A stretch of 64,000 nt of DNA from Flavobacteriaceae bacterium D16 (GTDB lineage: Bacteria; Bacteroidota; Bacteroidia; Flavobacteriales; Flavobacteriaceae), in NCBI GenBank assembly GCA_021295155.1, contig JAJTJC010000033.1, positions 1 through 64,000 on the forward strand, in the 5' to 3' direction. The notes under the pieces are model-generated. The model was not told the origin of the DNA. It did not search any database and worked only from the letters and a program-made list of their open reading frames with translations. The translations under genes and the position numbers were made by a program. Below are positions 44,543-54,104 of the stretch, one piece after another; position 1 is the first letter of the stretch; every line of letters begins with the position of its first letter.

Positions 44543-44661
44543 GAATGGTGTTAAAGATATGATAAATTTCAGCTTTCCTCATCCGACAGAATAATTGAGG
44601 TGTACTTAAAGATGAGAGCCACAACTGGCTATTTCTAAAAATTAATCTTTAAAAACAAATC

Positions 44662-45183
44662 ATGAAAAAAGCAATCTTTTTATTTTCGACTTTAGCATTC
44701 TTCGCTTTTGCACCTAATGCTACTGCACAAAACAATGACAAAAACATCGTAGACATCGCGGTAAGCGTAGATGACTTTTCAACTTTGGTAACAGCATTGA
44801 AAGCTGCAGATCTTGTATCAGCACTTCAGGGAGAAGGACCATTTACCGTATTTGCTCCTGTTAATTCCGGGTTTGCCAAAATCGACGCGAATGCATTAAA
44901 CAGCCTGTTGCAGCCTCAAAATAAAGCAAAACTTGCAGCTGTACTGACCTATCACGTAGTAGCTGGAAAAATAACTGCTACAGATGTAGCTGCTGCTTTG
45001 AAAAAAGGAAATGGAGAAGCTACCCTAACCACTTTAAATGGGGCTACTTTAACTGCAGTAAGCAGAAATGGTGGAATTTACTTGAAGGATACCAATGGAA
45101 ATTACAGCAAAATAGCCAAGACAGACGTTATGGCTTCCAACGGTGTAATTCACATTATCGAAGATGTGGTAATGCCTAAATAA
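44662..45183 (+). CDS. Exported fasciclin (FAS1) domain protein
   Basis: A 173-residue secreted protein: signal peptide ending NATAQ, then one FAS1 domain with the H1 motif GPFTVFAPVNSGFAKI and the H2 motif YHVVAGKITATDV, ending with VIHIIEDVVMP. FAS1 domains mediate adhesion or surface interaction. It is divergent from a SigK/RskA-like pair, which is a recurring layout that suggests it is a target of that sigma. A strong terminator follows, so it is transcribed alone. Confidence 0.94.
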   Translation: MKKAIFLFSTLAFFAFAPNATAQNNDKNIVDIAVSVDDFSTLVTALKAADLVSALQGEGPFTVFAPVNSGFAKIDANALNSLLQPQNKAKLAAVLTYHVVAGKITATDVAAALKKGNGEATLTTLNGATLTAVSRNGGIYLKDTNGNYSKIAKTDVMASNGVIHIIEDVVMPK

Positions 45184-45206
45184 GGAATTACACATTGTTG
45201 TAAAGA

Positions 45207-45236
45207 AACACCGTCTCCTGACGGTGTTTTTTTTTA
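45207..45236 (+). terminator. Terminator after the fasciclin gene
   Basis: ACACCGTC TCCT GACGGTGT followed by T9 is a classic intrinsic terminator. Confidence 0.9.
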
Positions 45237-45257
45237 CAAATAGAGCTAACTCGAAGT

Positions 45258-46403
45258 TTAATTTCCGCTGCGTTCAAATGTATAAAGCGCTCGTCCTAAA
45301 GCTGCGAGGAAAGGAATACCTACTTCATCGTATTCATAGGCATCATCGTTGAAAATGCCATCCTGATTTACCAGAAGCGTGGCACTAACCATAAATTCCA
45401 CTTTGTTTAACTCATCTCTGATATAGGCACAATCCGTAAGGGTTCCATAAGCAAAACCAACTTTGTTGTAGATCTGTAAGTGGTCAGGGATTCGTTCCAG
45501 GGTATCCCCGTATAGAAAGAATTTACAGTATCCATCGTAATATTCTTCTTCGTCATATCCCGCTTCACGCGGAAGCATTTGCATGGCCTCCAATAAAAAA
45601 GCTCGTTGTTCCTGAGTGATTTTAAATTGCTCTTCCTTTGCGTAATACTCGGGGTAGACAACACGTTTCAGCACTTCGTGCTGGGCAAACAGCGGGTAGT
45701 AATTCTTGAGTTTGAAATCAAATGGCTCTGCATAAAGTGAATCCGCTTTATAGAAACCACGTCCTTTTTTAATGCCATTTAATAGCAACGGTTCGGGAGC
45801 TTTGTTTACTATGGGTTTACTAAGGGCGGTGGTACTGTCATTCATATACAGGACCAGAGGCCTGGTGGTTACTTCATCTGAATGAACACCAAGTCTGTGG
45901 GATATCCGCACAGGGCTTATCCCTTTGGTTAGGAGTCTATTATTTATATCGTCCTGACCCAGGAATTCCAACAGTCGATTATTCGCATGGTTATCACTTA
46001 CTGTAAATATCTTGATAATGTCTTCGGCAAATGTGTTTTCAATTGTATCTCCTTCTATATAGTAACGAACATTGCGATCAAGTGAATCCAACTCATTTAG
46101 TTTTTCCAAAGCCGTAACAGCAATAGGAAATTTTACCGTACTGGCCGGATAGAAGTAATCCTTCTTATCCACCTGGAAATTGTAGTCATGAAAGAGCAAG
46201 CTGTCTGCCCTCCGTTCAATTCGTGTATAAATGATCTGCAGTTCATGTTCCTCAACCTTGTCCATGACCTGCCTTATATATGGATCTTCGCTAAGTAGTA
46301 CTTGCTTTAGGGGGTCCTGTGTCCCGGGGTCTTCCGCACAGGTTTTTAGCAGTAAAACACTGAATACGCATAAAAGCAGCTTAACTTTCAAGTAAGTTGG
46401 CAT
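45258..46403 (-). CDS. Class A beta-lactamase-like serine hydrolase lipoprotein
   Basis: A 381-residue putative lipoprotein (LLLKTC near residue 22) with the fold of class A beta-lactamases and DD-peptidases: SxxK in YPASTVKFP, SDN in FTVSDNHANNRLLEF and K-x-G in YNKVGFAYG. Residues 150-330 are longer than in a true beta-lactamase. Antibiotic hydrolysis is not implied; a peptidase or transpeptidase role is equally possible. It is third in a minus-strand run with the SRPBCC and small hypothetical genes, with gaps of 9 and 11 bp. Confidence 0.85.
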   Translation of the reverse strand: MPTYLKVKLLLCVFSVLLLKTCAEDPGTQDPLKQVLLSEDPYIRQVMDKVEEHELQIIYTRIERRADSLLFHDYNFQVDKKDYFYPASTVKFPIAVTALEKLNELDSLDRNVRYYIEGDTIENTFAEDIIKIFTVSDNHANNRLLEFLGQDDINNRLLTKGISPVRISHRLGVHSDEVTTRPLVLYMNDSTTALSKPIVNKAPEPLLLNGIKKGRGFYKADSLYAEPFDFKLKNYYPLFAQHEVLKRVVYPEYYAKEEQFKITQEQRAFLLEAMQMLPREAGYDEEEYYDGYCKFFLYGDTLERIPDHLQIYNKVGFAYGTLTDCAYIRDELNKVEFMVSATLLVNQDGIFNDDAYEYDEVGIPFLAALGRALYTFERSGN

Positions 46404-46414
46404 TAGTTAAACAA

Positions 46415-46654
46415 TCATTCCATGTATAATTCTCCACGATGGGGTAGCAGGGCATCCCGAACAGGAATCATTCCCGATTCTTCTACTACCAGATAGGCGA
46501 TACTGTGGAGGTCGCCAAGGTCCTGATGCCCGGTAATATTGAGGTTCAGGCTTTCCTTTTCAATGAATTCCATTAAGTGAATTTCGTGATGACGGGCTAT
46601 TGCTGCCGCATCGGGACCACGAAAATCCCAAATCAATTTGATCTTTCTTTCCAA
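46415..46654 (-). CDS. Conserved hypothetical protein, 79 residues
   Basis: A small soluble protein (KIKLIWDFRGPDAAAIARHH, EIHLMEFIEKESLNLN, SIAYLVVEESGMIPVRDALL). It is the type of short conserved flavobacterial protein found beside SRPBCC genes. His and acidic residues are frequent but no known motif appears. It lies between the SRPBCC gene (9-bp gap) and the serine hydrolase gene (11-bp gap), so it is probably co-transcribed. Function unknown. Confidence 0.72.
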   Translation of the reverse strand: MERKIKLIWDFRGPDAAAIARHHEIHLMEFIEKESLNLNITGHQDLGDLHSIAYLVVEESGMIPVRDALLPHRGELYME

Positions 46655-46663
46655 TTGGTATGC

Positions 46664-47119
46664 TTATGAGTCATTTACTGTTTTTCCTTCCTCGGCAAAG
46701 GCTTTGAAATCCTTCAGGTATTTCATGGATTGCTTTTTGAAAGCCCCGGGCATAAGAAATCCCATAACTTTCATAAAGAAGCCCGAGAATTGAAATTCAC
46801 TTTCAGATCTCCATCGGGTTTGGGTCGGGGAGACTATCTCAAAATAATTATGCTGAATATTGTGAACTCCCTTGGCGTCATAAGTGGTATGCATTTCGTC
46901 CGGGAGGTTTCGTTTCAGGATTGTTTCTACCATAACCAGCTCCCGTTTTCCCATTTTGTAGTGTAATTCCATTTGCGCACCTTCTTCACCGGGGGTTCCG
47001 CCAAGCATTTTGTATTCTAAAAGACCCTGTTGCCAGTGGGCCATATTGTCTGGATTATCAAACTTTTCAATGAAAACAGTTCGGGGAACATCCACAATAA
47101 TTTCACTTGTATATTTCAT
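46664..47119 (-). CDS. SRPBCC (START/polyketide cyclase-like) family protein
   Basis: A 151-residue member of the SRPBCC superfamily, a helix-grip fold with a deep hydrophobic pocket. Seen are EIIVDVPRTVFIEKFDNPDN at the start, WQQGLLEYK, and the C-terminal helix FKKQSMKYLKDFKAFAEEG. The ligand and function are unknown. It is the first gene of a three-gene minus-strand operon. Confidence 0.85.
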   Translation of the reverse strand: MKYTSEIIVDVPRTVFIEKFDNPDNMAHWQQGLLEYKMLGGTPGEEGAQMELHYKMGKRELVMVETILKRNLPDEMHTTYDAKGVHNIQHNYFEIVSPTQTRWRSESEFQFSGFFMKVMGFLMPGAFKKQSMKYLKDFKAFAEEGKTVNDS

Positions 47120-47222
47120 TTTTCCAGTTTGTTGATACTTCCTAAATTACAAAAATTTAATCCCGGGTCTACAAAAATCTGTTAATGGTAGTATACCTCC
47201 TTGTAGGGCAAGCCCGAATTCT

Positions 47223-47230
47223 TATTTTTG
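47223..47230 (+). promoter_or_regulatory. -7 promoter box (TATTTTTG) for the SurA operon
   Basis: TATTTTTG ends 5 nt before the ATG at 47235, again predicting a nearly leaderless mRNA. Confidence 0.5.
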
Positions 47231-47234
47231 CTGA

Positions 47235-48134
47235 ATGCGCCATCTACGTTTGTTGCCTCAAAACATAAATTGCTTTAGTCTCATCTTGTTGATAGGACTA
47301 ATGGTAGTCTCCTGTGGTAAGTTCATTAAGGACGATATAGAAAACCGACCCGTTGCCCGTGTAGGGAATGTGTTTCTGTATGCCGACGATATCAATAAAT
47401 TACTCCCGGAAAATACTACTCCTCAGGATAGCGCTGCCCTGGTTACAAACTATGTCAACAATTGGGCGATCAAGCAACTTTTACTTAGCAAAGCTGAAAT
47501 CAATTTGCCCGAAGAACAGCTCCAGGATTTTGAAAAGCTGGTAACGGATTATCGTATGGACCTTTATACCAGGGCCTATCGGGAGGCATTGGTTTTACAG
47601 GCACTGGATACAACGGTTACAGAAAATCAGTTAAGAACGGTTTATCAAAAGGAAAAGGAGAATTTTAAGCTGAAGGAAAAACTGGTTCAACTGCGTTTTG
47701 TTGAATTGCCTAAACAATTCCTGAATAAGGATGAGGTAACAGAGCGACTTAAAAGATTTGATGATGCTGACCTTTATTATCTCGATTCTATCGGTGTTCA
47801 GTTTCGCAAACTAAACTTCAATGACTCCCTTTGGGTGCCACTGGGTCGTATTATGGAGGAAATACCACCACTGAACTACGAGAATGAGGACCAATACCTA
47901 AAAAAATCACAATTTTTTGAACTGGAGGACTCTATGGCGGTATATTTGGGTATAGTGAGTGACGTGATGGAGCCAAATGAGATAGCCCCGCTACCTTTTG
48001 TAGAACCCACCATAAAGCAAATCCTACTCAACAGGCGTAAGTTAGAATACCTTCGTAATCTGGAAACCGAACTTATCGATGAAGCTACTAAAGACAAAAC
48101 ATTTGAGGTATATGAAAGTGAATTGGAAGACTAA
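47235..48134 (+). CDS. SurA-like lipoprotein without a clear parvulin domain
   Basis: A 299-residue lipoprotein (MVVSC at about residue 27) with an N-terminal SurA-like helical chaperone domain (VARVGNVFLYADDINKLLPE, VTNYVNNWAIKQLLLSKAEI). The central part (VQLRFVELPKQFLNKDEV) looks like a diverged or lost rotamase domain, and the last ~50 residues again form helices. It likely assists folding of outer-membrane proteins together with the SurA-like protein that follows with a 23-bp coding overlap. Confidence 0.8.
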   Translation: MRHLRLLPQNINCFSLILLIGLMVVSCGKFIKDDIENRPVARVGNVFLYADDINKLLPENTTPQDSAALVTNYVNNWAIKQLLLSKAEINLPEEQLQDFEKLVTDYRMDLYTRAYREALVLQALDTTVTENQLRTVYQKEKENFKLKEKLVQLRFVELPKQFLNKDEVTERLKRFDDADLYYLDSIGVQFRKLNFNDSLWVPLGRIMEEIPPLNYENEDQYLKKSQFFELEDSMAVYLGIVSDVMEPNEIAPLPFVEPTIKQILLNRRKLEYLRNLETELIDEATKDKTFEVYESELED

Positions 48135-49524
48135 TTTTGCCATTTTTGGATCCCTGCTATTGATCGGGACAGCCGCCATGGCGCAGGAGCAGGAGCAGGA
48201 TTCCATACCCGAACCACCAAAGGAGCCCACAATGCGACTCAAGGTAGATGGAATAGCAGCCGTGGTTGGAGATTATGTTATTCTGGATTCTGATATTGAA
48301 AAGACATTAATCGATCTCAGAAACCAGGGAGCATCGCCTGAAGACGTCACTAAATGCAGCCTGCTCGGAAAGCTTATGGAAGACCGGATGTATGCGCACC
48401 AGGCCGTTCAGGATAGTTTGCTGGTCTCAGATGATGAAGTAAATGCCAATAGCGACCGTCAAATTCAGCAATTGATCCAACAGGTGGGCTCTATGCAAAA
48501 AGTACTGGATTTCTACAAAAAGGAAACCGTGGAAGATTTCCGTTTGGAATTATATGAGATTAATAAACTTCAGATGCTGTCTCAAAAAATGCAGCAGAGC
48601 ATTGTAGGAGAAATGGAGATAACACCGGAAGAGGTAAGGCAATTCTATAATAAGATTCCTGAGGATGAGCGACCAGTTTTTGGTGCAGAGCTGGAGATTT
48701 CCCAAATCATAAAAATCCCGGAAACCCCAGAGGTGGAAAAGCAAAAAGTGATCGACAAGCTCAGGCAGATCAGAGCCGATGTAGTTGATAATGACGCAAG
48801 TTTTAGTGTAAAAGCCATCCTGTATTCTCAGGATCCTGGCTCTAAATCCAAAGGAGGGTTTTACAGTATGACCCGCGAAACTCCATTTGTAAAAGAGTTT
48901 AAAGATGTTGCCTTCAGCCTGCAGGAAGGTGAAATATCCGAGCCTTTCGAAACTACCTTTGGATACCATATTATATATATTGAGAAGATCAGGGGACAGG
49001 AATTAGACTTACGCCATATTCTGATTCAACCAGAGATCCCGCAGTCCGAAATTGATAAGGCCAGAACAGAACTGGACAGTATCCGGCAGCAAATTGAGGA
49101 GGGTAAATATACGTTTGCAGAGGCGGCACTTAATTTCTCCGACGAAAAGGAAACTAAATTTGACGGGGGCTTACTGAGGAATCCTATTAATTTCGATAGT
49201 AAGTTTGAACTTACCAAGATGGACCCTGCTCTCTATAATCAGGTACGGAACTTAAAGGATAATGAGATATCCCAACCCATACTGGAGCCCGATCCAAGAG
49301 GAGGTCCTCCCAAATTTAAAATATTGAAAGTAACCAATCGTTACGACGAACATGAGGCCGATTTTGCACGAGATTACCTTAAAATTCAGGATTTGGCTTT
49401 AAAGGAGAAACAATTTAAGGCAATCAAAGAATGGATGAGAGAAAAGATTGAGGACACTTATGTTAGTGTGAGCGAGTCTAACCGTTCCTGTGACTTCGCT
49501 AATGATTGGGTTAAAGAGCAATAG
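48112..49524 (+). CDS. surA: SurA-type periplasmic peptidylprolyl isomerase
   Basis: A 470-residue periplasmic chaperone. Signal peptide to about AAMAQ; an N-terminal SurA chaperone part (IAAVVGDYVILDSDIEKTL), then two parvulin domains (FGAELEISQIIKIPETPEVE to FGYHIIYIEKI; LDLRHILIQPEIPQSEIDK to DNEISQPILEP). The start at 48112 overlaps the preceding lipoprotein gene; an upstream start at 48079 would put eleven residues before a normal signal peptide. It probably folds outer-membrane barrels such as the TonB- and PorP/SprF-type proteins in this window. The MoxR gene follows 2 bp later. Confidence 0.93.
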   Translation: MKVNWKTNFAIFGSLLLIGTAAMAQEQEQDSIPEPPKEPTMRLKVDGIAAVVGDYVILDSDIEKTLIDLRNQGASPEDVTKCSLLGKLMEDRMYAHQAVQDSLLVSDDEVNANSDRQIQQLIQQVGSMQKVLDFYKKETVEDFRLELYEINKLQMLSQKMQQSIVGEMEITPEEVRQFYNKIPEDERPVFGAELEISQIIKIPETPEVEKQKVIDKLRQIRADVVDNDASFSVKAILYSQDPGSKSKGGFYSMTRETPFVKEFKDVAFSLQEGEISEPFETTFGYHIIYIEKIRGQELDLRHILIQPEIPQSEIDKARTELDSIRQQIEEGKYTFAEAALNFSDEKETKFDGGLLRNPINFDSKFELTKMDPALYNQVRNLKDNEISQPILEPDPRGGPPKFKILKVTNRYDEHEADFARDYLKIQDLALKEKQFKAIKEWMREKIEDTYVSVSESNRSCDFANDWVKEQ

Positions 49525-49526
49525 GT

Positions 49527-50480
49527 ATGTCTGATGTAACGGCTGTTGAGAACCTGGTAGTAAAGCACCAAGCCCTAAAGAAGGAGATTGCCAAGGTAAT
49601 TGTGGGCCAGGAAGAAGTGATTAACCAAATCCTTTTATCTATCTACGCCGGAGGTCATTCTCTTCTTATCGGTGTACCCGGACTGGCAAAAACCTTGATG
49701 GTCAATACCATTGCCAAAGCACTTGGCCTTGATTTCAAGCGGATACAGTTTACACCGGATCTCATGCCGAGCGATATTCTCGGAAGCGAGATACTGGATC
49801 AGAACCGAAAATTCCAATTTGTTAAAGGACCTGTCTTTGCTAATATTATCCTTGCAGATGAAATCAACCGGACTCCGCCAAAAACTCAGGCGGCCTTACT
49901 GGAAGCTATGCAGGAAAGAGCAGTAACCATAACGGGCAAACGATACGAGCTTTCTTTGCCTTACTTTGTTCTGGCTACCCAAAATCCGATAGAGCAGGAG
50001 GGGACCTATCCATTGCCCGAAGCGCAATTAGACCGATTCATGTTTGCCATAGAACTGCAGTACCCTAGTCGGGAGGAGGAAAAACAGGTGGTTAAATCAA
50101 CTACCAACGATGAGAACCCTCAGGTAAACGCCTTGTACAGCGCTCAGGAAATATTGGATATACAGCATCTGGTTCGCCGGATTCCCGTACCTGATAATGT
50201 GGTTGATTACGCTGTGAAACTGGTTGGTAAAACTCGTCCGGGAATGGATGATGCTCCTGAAATAGTAAAGCAATATCTGGACTGGGGAGCTGGTCCAAGG
50301 GCTTCCCAATATCTTATTCTGGGAGCCAAAGCACATGCAGCAATTAATGGTAAATTTTCGCCTGATATTGAAGATGTCCAGGCTATTGCTCTGAGTATAC
50401 TGCGCCATCGAATTATCAAAAATTATAAGGCAGAAGCTGAGGGAATTACCGAAGAGGACCTCATTGGCAAGCTGCTATAG
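49527..50480 (+). CDS. MoxR-family AAA+ ATPase
   Basis: A 317-residue AAA+ ATPase. Walker A is GVPGLAKTLM, Walker B IILADEINRTPPKTQAALL, sensor 1 VLATQNPIEQEGTYPLPEAQ, and the arginine finger is in DRFMFAIEL. MoxR proteins usually act with DUF58 and von Willebrand factor A proteins in complex maturation, but here the partner genes are absent and the gene is fused in transcription to the SurA operon. The role is inferred only from family. Confidence 0.93.
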   Translation: MSDVTAVENLVVKHQALKKEIAKVIVGQEEVINQILLSIYAGGHSLLIGVPGLAKTLMVNTIAKALGLDFKRIQFTPDLMPSDILGSEILDQNRKFQFVKGPVFANIILADEINRTPPKTQAALLEAMQERAVTITGKRYELSLPYFVLATQNPIEQEGTYPLPEAQLDRFMFAIELQYPSREEEKQVVKSTTNDENPQVNALYSAQEILDIQHLVRRIPVPDNVVDYAVKLVGKTRPGMDDAPEIVKQYLDWGAGPRASQYLILGAKAHAAINGKFSPDIEDVQAIALSILRHRIIKNYKAEAEGITEEDLIGKLL

Positions 50481-50609
50481 GTAAGGTTGTCTCTTTTTTT
50501 GACCTTTAGTTAACCCAGGTCACTTCAACCCCAATTTAAGGCGATTACTTTTTCAATCCCAACTCTTAAATGGGCAATAATAAGTCTTTTATTTGCCCTG
50601 CTATTTTAG

Positions 50610-50617
50610 TACTTTTG
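50610..50617 (+). promoter_or_regulatory. -7 promoter box (TACTTTTG) for aconitase
   Basis: TACTTTTG, 30 nt before the ATG; a TTG lies 14 nt upstream, closer than the usual 17-23. Confidence 0.45.
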
Positions 50618-50647
50618 GGAGCACTCTAACAGAAAATTAAATACGAA

Positions 50648-52921
50648 ATGGCATTTGATATTGATATGATTAAAAAGGTCTACGCCAATATCGCGGAACG
50701 CGTAGATAAAGCCCGGGAAATAGTTGGCAAACCTTTGACCCTTTCAGAAAAAATCCTGTATGCTCATTTATGGGGAGGTACTCCTCAAAAAGCATTTGCC
50801 AGGGGGAAAGATTATGTCGATTTTGCTCCAGACCGGGTAGCTTGTCAGGATGCCACTGCCCAGATGGCCTTATTGCAGTTTATGCATGCAGGTAAACCCA
50901 AAGTAGCAGTTCCCACTACGGTGCACTGTGATCACCTTATCCAGGCAAAGGTAGGTGCGGAGGCAGATCTTAAAATGGCAAATCAAACCAGTAATGAAGT
51001 ATTTAATTTTCTTGAATCGGTATCCAACAAATACGGAATAGGTTTTTGGAAACCAGGTGCCGGAATTATACACCAGGTAGTACTGGAAAACTACGCTTTT
51101 CCTGGCGGAATGATGATAGGAACAGATTCACACACTGTAAATGCCGGAGGACTTGGAATGGTAGCCATCGGTGTTGGAGGTGCTGATGCTGTTGATGTGA
51201 TGGCTGGAATGGCCTGGGAGTTGAAATTTCCAAAATTGATTGGTGTTAAATTAACCGGGAAACTTTCCGGTTGGACAGCTCCAAAGGACGTTATCCTGAA
51301 AGTTGCCGATATATTAACCGTAAAAGGAGGTACCGGCGCCATTGTTGAATACTTCGGTGAAGGCGCTACGGCCATGTCCTGTACGGGTAAAGGAACTATC
51401 TGCAATATGGGGGCTGAGGTAGGAGCTACCACTTCCACTTTTGGTTACGACGAATCCATGGATCGTTATCTGCGTGCTACAGGAAGAGAAGATGTGGCGG
51501 AGGCAGCTAATGAAGTTGCTGCTTACCTTACTGCAGATCCAGAAGTTTATGCCGACCCGGATTCCTATTTTGACCAGGTGATCGAGATTGACCTTGCTAC
51601 CCTCGAACCTCACCTCAATGGTCCGTTTACGCCAGACCTCGCAACGCCCATATCTAAAATGAGCGAAGCAGCCCGGGAGAACGACTGGCCACTTAATGTG
51701 GAGGTAGGACTAATTGGTTCCTGTACGAACTCTTCCTACGAAGATATCTCCAGGGCAGCATCACTGGCCAAACAGGTCGCTGACAAACACCTCAAGACTA
51801 AATCAAAATTTACCATTACTCCGGGCTCGGAGCAGGTTCGATACACTATTGAACGTGATGGATTTATCGATACCTTCAATAATATAGGAGCTACCGTTTT
51901 TGCCAATGCCTGCGGACCCTGCATTGGAATGTGGGACCGTTATGGCGACAAGGCGGCTGATGGCCCCAGAAACACTATTGTGCATTCGTTTAATCGGAAC
52001 TTCGCAAAAAGAGCAGACGGAAACCCCAATACGCTGGCATTTGTAGGTTCTCCTGAATTGGTAACCGCAATAGCTATCGCAGGAAGGCTGGATTTCAATC
52101 CTTTGACTGATACGCTGATTAATGAGGAGGGTGAAGAAGTTAAACTGGACGAACCAAGGGGGTATGAATTGCCGCCGGAAGGATTTGCTGTGGAAGATGC
52201 AGGATATATCGCACCCAAAGAGGACGGAAGTTCTGTGCAGGTTGTTGTTTCGCCGGAATCGGAACGTCTTCAATTATTAGATCCATTTATTCCCATAACG
52301 AATGAGAGTTTAAAGGGAATGAAACTGCTAATTAAGGCGTTTGGAAAGTGTACTACAGATCATATTTCCATGGCGGGACCCTGGTTAAGGTTCCGAGGCC
52401 ATTTGGATAATATTGCCAACAACACCTTGATAGGGGCAGTGAATGCCTTTAATAAAAAAACAAACTTTATTAAGAACCAGCTTACCGGAGAATACGGAGG
52501 TGTGCCTGATACGCAGCGGGCATACAAAGCAGCTGGTATCAAAACCTTTGTTGTTGGTGATCATAACTATGGAGAAGGATCTTCCCGGGAGCACGCTGCT
52601 ATGCAGCCAAGGCACCTGGGTGTAGCTGCCGTGCTGGTTAAATCCTTCGCAAGGATCCATGAGACCAACCTTAAGAAACAAGGAATGTTGGCATTGACTT
52701 TTGCGAATGAACAGGATTACGACCTGATACAGGAGGACGATACCTTTAATATGTTGGATATCGATCAATTCGCTCCTGGTAAACCGCTCACAATTGAAGT
52801 GGTACATGCGGATGGCAGTAAGGATACCATTATGGCAAATCACACCTATAATGAATCACAGATTGAGTGGTTCAGAGAAGGTTCTGCTCTGAATGTGATT
52901 AAAAAAGAAAATGCTGCTTAG
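50648..52921 (+). CDS. Aconitate hydratase, mitochondrial type
   Basis: TCA-cycle enzyme converting citrate to isocitrate. It is 757 residues, the length of mitochondrial-type aconitase rather than AcnB or the longer AcnA. The 4Fe-4S ligands are in [10 protein letters not shown] and [10 protein letters not shown]. Other active-site segments are [40 protein letters not shown] and the swivel domain [15 protein letters not shown]. All catalytic residues appear intact. It is monocistronic with its own terminator. Confidence 0.97.
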   Translation: MAFDIDMIKKVYANIAERVDKAREIVGKPLTLSEKILYAHLWGGTPQKAFARGKDYVDFAPDRVACQDATAQMALLQFMHAGKPKVAVPTTVHCDHLIQAKVGAEADLKMANQTSNEVFNFLESVSNKYGIGFWKPGAGIIHQVVLENYAFPGGMMIGTDSHTVNAGGLGMVAIGVGGADAVDVMAGMAWELKFPKLIGVKLTGKLSGWTAPKDVILKVADILTVKGGTGAIVEYFGEGATAMSCTGKGTICNMGAEVGATTSTFGYDESMDRYLRATGREDVAEAANEVAAYLTADPEVYADPDSYFDQVIEIDLATLEPHLNGPFTPDLATPISKMSEAARENDWPLNVEVGLIGSCTNSSYEDISRAASLAKQVADKHLKTKSKFTITPGSEQVRYTIERDGFIDTFNNIGATVFANACGPCIGMWDRYGDKAADGPRNTIVHSFNRNFAKRADGNPNTLAFVGSPELVTAIAIAGRLDFNPLTDTLINEEGEEVKLDEPRGYELPPEGFAVEDAGYIAPKEDGSSVQVVVSPESERLQLLDPFIPITNESLKGMKLLIKAFGKCTTDHISMAGPWLRFRGHLDNIANNTLIGAVNAFNKKTNFIKNQLTGEYGGVPDTQRAYKAAGIKTFVVGDHNYGEGSSREHAAMQPRHLGVAAVLVKSFARIHETNLKKQGMLALTFANEQDYDLIQEDDTFNMLDIDQFAPGKPLTIEVVHADGSKDTIMANHTYNESQIEWFREGSALNVIKKENAA

Positions 52922-52935
52922 GCGACAGATAATGT

Positions 52936-52967
52936 AAAACTCCTGAATATTTTCAGGAGTTTTTCTT
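52936..52967 (+). terminator. Terminator after aconitase
   Basis: AAAACTCCTGAA and TTCAGGAGTTTT with a short loop, then T-rich; 15 bp after the stop. Confidence 0.88.
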
Positions 52968-52982
52968 TTACCAATACCCAAA

Positions 52983-53546
52983 ATGAAGATTAGCAGAAAA
53001 ACCCTCCTCAACCTGATATTGTTCGCCTTGGTGATTTCGTTTTTCGTAACACCACTCGGGCATTATGGGAAGATTTTTCTGAATAGACTTTTTGCTTTTG
53101 GCCCTGAGGTAATCCCCGCCGCAAGTCGTACTCAAATTCCAAACTACACCTGGACCTTAAAAGACAAGGACTGGAATTTTTTTAGCTTTGAAGAAGCCCG
53201 CGGGAAAGTAGTCTTCATTAATTTCTGGGCCTCCTGGAGACTCCCTTGCGAGGCTGAACTTCAGGAAATTCAGAGGTTATACGAAGAGTTCGGTGACCGG
53301 GTGGTTTTTTATATTATAACTGATGAGGAAAGGGAACCCGTTACCGCCTTTATGGAGAAACAGGGATTTGATTTTCCAGTTACTTATTTGATAATTGGAG
53401 AGCCTGCACCTATTCAGATACCGGATCCGCCGGCCTCGTATGTGCTTGACCGGAATGGTCAGGTAGTTGTTTTTGAAAAAGGAATTACTGATTGGTATAA
53501 CCCTGGTGTCAGGGAACTTTTTACTCAACTTCTTGAAAGCCCATGA
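52983..53546 (+). CDS. TlpA-like thioredoxin paralogue lacking the first catalytic Cys
   Basis: A 187-residue membrane-anchored thioredoxin-fold protein: a single N-terminal helix (LNLILFALVISFFVTPLG) then a periplasmic TlpA-like domain. The active-site motif is FINFWASWRLPCEAEL: R86 replaces the nucleophilic Cys, and only C89 remains. The cis-Pro region DPPASYVLD is kept. The codon is AGA, two or more changes from TGC/TGT. The next gene is an intact paralogue (C86, C89), and the coding ends overlap by 4 bp. It may bind partners or act as a monothiol protein. Confidence 0.88.
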   Translation: MKISRKTLLNLILFALVISFFVTPLGHYGKIFLNRLFAFGPEVIPAASRTQIPNYTWTLKDKDWNFFSFEEARGKVVFINFWASWRLPCEAELQEIQRLYEEFGDRVVFYIITDEEREPVTAFMEKQGFDFPVTYLIIGEPAPIQIPDPPASYVLDRNGQVVVFEKGITDWYNPGVRELFTQLLESP

Positions 53547-54103
53547 AAAGAAAGCGTGTTAACCTGGTATGGTTGTTTGCATTGGGGGTAATGGCTCTGT
53601 ATCTTTTTACTCCCTTGGGATTTCATGTTCAGGTATATGTTAACCGATTGCTATCTCACAACCCTAAACCCGTCGCCAGTCGTATTCTGGAAGCCCCAGA
53701 TCTTGATGGCTGGAGTTTGAAGGGGATGAACGGCTTAACTTTTCGTGGTGAAGAGCTCAGGGGAAAGGTAGTCCTGATTAACTTTTGGGCAAGCTGGTGC
53801 CCTCCCTGCGTAGCAGAAATGCCTTCTCTGGACAAGCTGCACCAGGAATTTGGGGATCAGGTGCGTTTTTTATTTGTGGCCCGGGATCAAAAAGACAGAG
53901 TGGTTTCTTACCTGGAGAAAAATAACTATGACTTTCCTGTTTACTTTGAAAAGGGACTAACCCCTAAAGGCTTATATAATAACTCGCTTCCTACAACCTA
54001 TATTCTGGATAAATCCGGGCGGATAGTGTTAGGACATGTTGGTGCTGCCGACTGGTATTCCGAAGATACCCGTAAATTGCTGGATTCGTTATTGATTAAC
54101 TAA
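53543..54103 (+). CDS. TlpA-like membrane-anchored thioredoxin
   Basis: A 186-residue protein with one N-terminal membrane helix (WLFALGVMALYLFTPLG) and a periplasmic thioredoxin domain with the intact active site FWASWCPPCVAEMPSLD (C86, C89) and cis-Pro in SLPTTYILDKSG. It should reduce or transfer disulfides in envelope proteins, for example in cytochrome c maturation. The two TlpA-like genes are tandem paralogues: both begin with a TPLG-containing helix and share the spacing of all motifs. The crtA-like gene starts 1 nt after its stop. Confidence 0.9.
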   Translation: MKRKRVNLVWLFALGVMALYLFTPLGFHVQVYVNRLLSHNPKPVASRILEAPDLDGWSLKGMNGLTFRGEELRGKVVLINFWASWCPPCVAEMPSLDKLHQEFGDQVRFLFVARDQKDRVVSYLEKNNYDFPVYFEKGLTPKGLYNNSLPTTYILDKSGRIVLGHVGAADWYSEDTRKLLDSLLIN

Positions 54104-54104
54104 A

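Noticed and set aside
44578-44616. Inverted CTCATC/GATGAG between the second sigma gene and the fasciclin gene as an operator
   Set aside because: Six bases at 27-nt spacing is expected by chance in AT-rich DNA, and the flanks do not give matching ECF spacing on both strands.
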